DNA from: Microcoleus asticus IPMA8 | GTDB lineage: Bacteria; Cyanobacteriota; Cyanobacteriia; Cyanobacteriales; Microcoleaceae | DNA: 7,819 nt | Assembly: GCF_013179805.1 (NCBI RefSeq) | Contig: NZ_SRRZ01000200.1 | Coordinates: 1 to 7,819 of the forward strand | Reading direction: 5' to 3' | Shown here: piece by piece, positions 6,102 to 7,819 of the stretch | How the letters are laid out: each line of letters starts with the position of its first letter | Numbering within the stretch: the stretch's first letter is position 1 | Program-made: the position numbers and the translations under genes | Notes under the pieces: generated by a model | Database searches by the model: none | What the model saw: the letters and a program-made list of their open reading frames with translations, nothing else | What the model was told of the DNA's origin: nothing

Positions 6102-7496
6102 ATGTCGCATCCGACCGAAAAATATCGCAAGTTGTCAGCAAAAATACTGTTTGTGGATGACGAGCCAGATTTAGAATCTCTAATTTCCCAGAAATTTAGA
6201 AAAAAGATCCGTGCGGAAGAATACCAGGTTTTTTTTGCGTATAATGGCGTAGAAGCGCTGGCAAAGTTACAAGAACAACCGGATATAGACATTGTGCTGA
6301 CTGACATTAATATGCCAGTTATGGATGGGATCGTTTTGTTAGGGAAACTTAATCAGATAGCTTCCCTAGTCAAAACAATAGTTATATCGGCTTATGGCGA
6401 CTTGGGAAATATTAGAAAGGCGATGAACGCCGGAGCATTTGATTTTTTGACTAAGCCTATAAATTTTCAGGATTTAGAAATTACAATTAACAAAACATTG
6501 TCCCACGTACAACAGCTAAAGGAAAACGAGCACTTTCGCCAAGAAAGAGAGGAGAAATTGCAGCAATCGGAAGCGCGAGAGCGAGAAAAAGCTATTCAAC
6601 TAGAAATTGCACTCCAAAATTTACAGCGCACCCAAGCTCAGCTTATTCAGACTGAGAAAATGTCTAGCTTAGGACAACTCATTGCAGGTATTGCCCACGA
6701 AATTAATAATCCCGTTAATTTTATCTATGGCAATTTAACTTATGTCAATGAGTATACTCAGCAGCTATTGAGTTTAATAAACCTTTACGAGCAGCACGGT
6801 GCCCACAATCACCCTGAAATCGAAGTTTTAATTAAAAACATAGAGCTAGAATTTATCCGAGAAGATCTGCCTAAAATGCTATCTTCGATGAAAGTAGGGG
6901 CTGAACGTATCCGTCAGATTGTGCTGACGTTGCGGAACTTCTCGCGGCTTGACGAAGCGGAAATGAAACCCGTTAATATTCACGATGGCATCGACAGCAC
7001 TATAGTCATTTTGCAGAGTCGGCTCAAGCCTAAGCCGGATTATCCACCTATTCAAATTATTCAAGAATACGGAGATTTGCCAAAAATAGAATGTTATGCC
7101 TCTCAGTTGAATCAGGTATTTATGAATTTGCTGAGCAATGCCATTGATGGCTTGAATTACTATGACAAAAAACGCAGCTTGGAGCAAATAAAAAAAGATC
7201 CTAGTACGATTACAATTCGTACTTCTATGCTGAATGACGATTGGGTAAGAATCAGTGTTAAAGACAATGGGCTGGGGATAACAAGTGAGGTAAGAACGCA
7301 TCTGTTTAGTCCTTTCTTCACAACTAAACCTGTGGGTCAAGGCACTGGTTTGGGATTATCTATTAGCTATCAGATTGTGGTGGATAAGCACGGCGGAGAT
7401 TTGAGATGTTTATCGCAGCCAGCAGATAGGGGTGCAGAATTTGTGATTGAGATTCCCATTAGGCAACGCGCTCAGGTAAAGAGGGAGGCAACTTAA
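6102..7496 (+). CDS. Receiver-first hybrid histidine kinase (REC-HisKA-HATPase), second copy
   Basis: A 464-residue soluble protein with the same architecture as the gene before it. The receiver has Asp19-Asp20, phospho-acceptor Asp68 (IVLTDINMPVMDG), Ser96 and Lys118. A charged coiled coil (~135-185) is followed by HisKA with H-box GIAHEINNPVNFIYGN (His199) and HATPase_c with N-box Asn346, G1 DNGLG (388-392), F-box SPFFTTKP and G2 GTGLGLSIS (413-421). It has no membrane segment and no output domain. It differs from the first copy by the N-terminal extension, a longer coiled coil and a region around residues 228-245 rich in His/Asn. Its final ~84 codons and 3' flank are the parent-like sequence of the broken gene at 628-877. 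It is probably part of the same relay as the permease-kinase, inferred from position only. Confidence 0.93.
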   Translation: MSHPTEKYRKLSAKILFVDDEPDLESLISQKFRKKIRAEEYQVFFAYNGVEALAKLQEQPDIDIVLTDINMPVMDGIVLLGKLNQIASLVKTIVISAYGDLGNIRKAMNAGAFDFLTKPINFQDLEITINKTLSHVQQLKENEHFRQEREEKLQQSEAREREKAIQLEIALQNLQRTQAQLIQTEKMSSLGQLIAGIAHEINNPVNFIYGNLTYVNEYTQQLLSLINLYEQHGAHNHPEIEVLIKNIELEFIREDLPKMLSSMKVGAERIRQIVLTLRNFSRLDEAEMKPVNIHDGIDSTIVILQSRLKPKPDYPPIQIIQEYGDLPKIECYASQLNQVFMNLLSNAIDGLNYYDKKRSLEQIKKDPSTITIRTSMLNDDWVRISVKDNGLGITSEVRTHLFSPFFTTKPVGQGTGLGLSISYQIVVDKHGGDLRCLSQPADRGAEFVIEIPIRQRAQVKREAT

Positions 7497-7615
7497 GGAG
7501 AATTCAACAAAAAATCAGGGTAAAGCCTGGTAAAATCTAGATCGCGATCGCACTTCCCCAATTTCTCTGTAATTGGTGAAGTCTCCCAAACACCAAACGA
7601 CCTAGCTGAAGCCCT
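7243..7615 (+). repeat. Direct repeat, right copy of block 628-995
   Basis: This covers the end of the second receiver-kinase (to 7496) and about 119 nt of downstream non-coding sequence. It is less similar to its left partner than the 3582-4210 block is, with a 1-nt and a 3-nt deletion and many substitutions in the left copy. Similarity ends after GCCCT at 7611-7615. Confidence 0.85.
7544..7551. repeat. HIP1 octamer GCGATCGC (right)
   Basis: A perfect octamer, the counterpart of 925-932 in the duplicated 3' block. Confidence 0.9.
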
Positions 7616-7672
7616 CGATAGTAGATTTTGCGTCGTCGGTCAACTTGTCAGTGTTCCGGACTGGTTAAGGCG

Positions 7673-7696
7673 AGGCGTGAGGGTGCGAGCACGCCT
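7673..7696 (+). other. GC-rich hairpin around a GTGCG motif
   Basis: AGGCGTG (7673-7679) and CACGCCT (7690-7696) are perfect 7-bp complements around a 10-nt loop containing GTGCG (7683-7687). No T run follows, so it is not a standard terminator. GTGCG is also the usual 5' end of bacterial group II introns, and further pairable segments follow (CCAG 7707-7710 with CTGG 7743-7746; AGTT with AACT near 7719-7728). The sequence ends before any intron core or reverse transcriptase could be seen. Confidence 0.35.
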
Positions 7697-7819
7697 TCAC
7701 CATGTGCCAGTTGCGTAAGTTTTGAACTAATAATTAGGGCTTGCTGGATAAGTGCAGAAAGGTTACACGGCCTGGTTATGCGATCGTCCGATCAAGAAAA
7801 GTGTGCAAGATAAACAGGT

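Larger units (their letters stand above)
7497..7819 (+). other. 3' flank without a convincing gene
   Basis: Bases 7497-7615 are the duplicated non-coding block. From 7616 to the window end the sequence is unique and richer in G+C. One plus-strand frame stays open from 7524 to TAA 7716-7718 (about 64 codons, including TPNDLAEALDS) but has no usable start codon and is broken in the left copy. Another open frame at 7628-7813 looks like chance (Cys- and Arg-rich, no family features). A hairpin and possible intron start at 7673-7696 are described separately. Confidence 0.5.

Noticed and set aside
6879..7340. Minus-strand open frame of 153 codons under the second receiver-kinase
   Set aside because: The sense strand carries the HisKA/HATPase motifs, and the antisense translation shows no recognisable domain.
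7628..7813. 61-codon open frame on the + strand near the window end
   Set aside because: It is Cys/Arg/Ser-rich, has no ribosome site or domain, and crosses the GC-rich hairpin. It is most likely chance.

Overview
The window looks cyanobacterial. It has two complete HIP1 octamers (GCGATCGC), many CGATCG cores, and intergenic fragments of the CCTTCTG/CAGAAGTC type seen between genes of filamentous cyanobacteria. Its kinases carry H-boxes of the HEIRNPLNFVNNF and HEINNPxxFIYGN types that are common in that phylum. I cannot assign a genus, but an Oscillatoria/Microcoleus-like filamentous form would fit. Every convincing gene is on the + strand.

Layout. (1) 1-995 is a broken copy of a signalling cassette. 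It holds the 3' end of a histidine kinase whose start lies off the window, then the first codons of a response-regulator gene, which run straight into the decayed last part of a receiver-kinase gene. (2) 996-1216 is an AT-rich leader. (3) 1217-7496 is the intact cassette: a ~976-residue protein joining an APC-type amino-acid permease to a PAS-HisKA-HATPase kinase; a 123-residue single-domain response regulator 4 nt downstream; and two tandem paralogous receiver-first kinases of 445 and 464 residues. (4) 7497-7615 is a non-coding block that also follows the broken cassette. From 7616 to the end the sequence is unique, with a strong GC-rich hairpin and possibly the 5' end of a group II intron.

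How the parts may work together (inference). The permease-kinase would sense or transport a small solute, probably an amino acid or related amine, and signal through its PAS and kinase parts. The translationally coupled CheY-like protein is the natural first phospho-acceptor. The two receiver-kinases have the phospho-acceptor domain ahead of the kinase, so their activity could be set by phosphorylation of their own receivers. No DNA-binding, cyclase or other output domain is visible, so the final target lies elsewhere.

History. The left copy can be explained as a tandem duplicate of the whole cassette that lost about 3.0 kb, equivalent to 4211-7242 of the intact copy. Its first half is about 97% identical to the intact copy, while its second half is clearly more diverged, frameshifted and altered in the ATP-binding G2 box.
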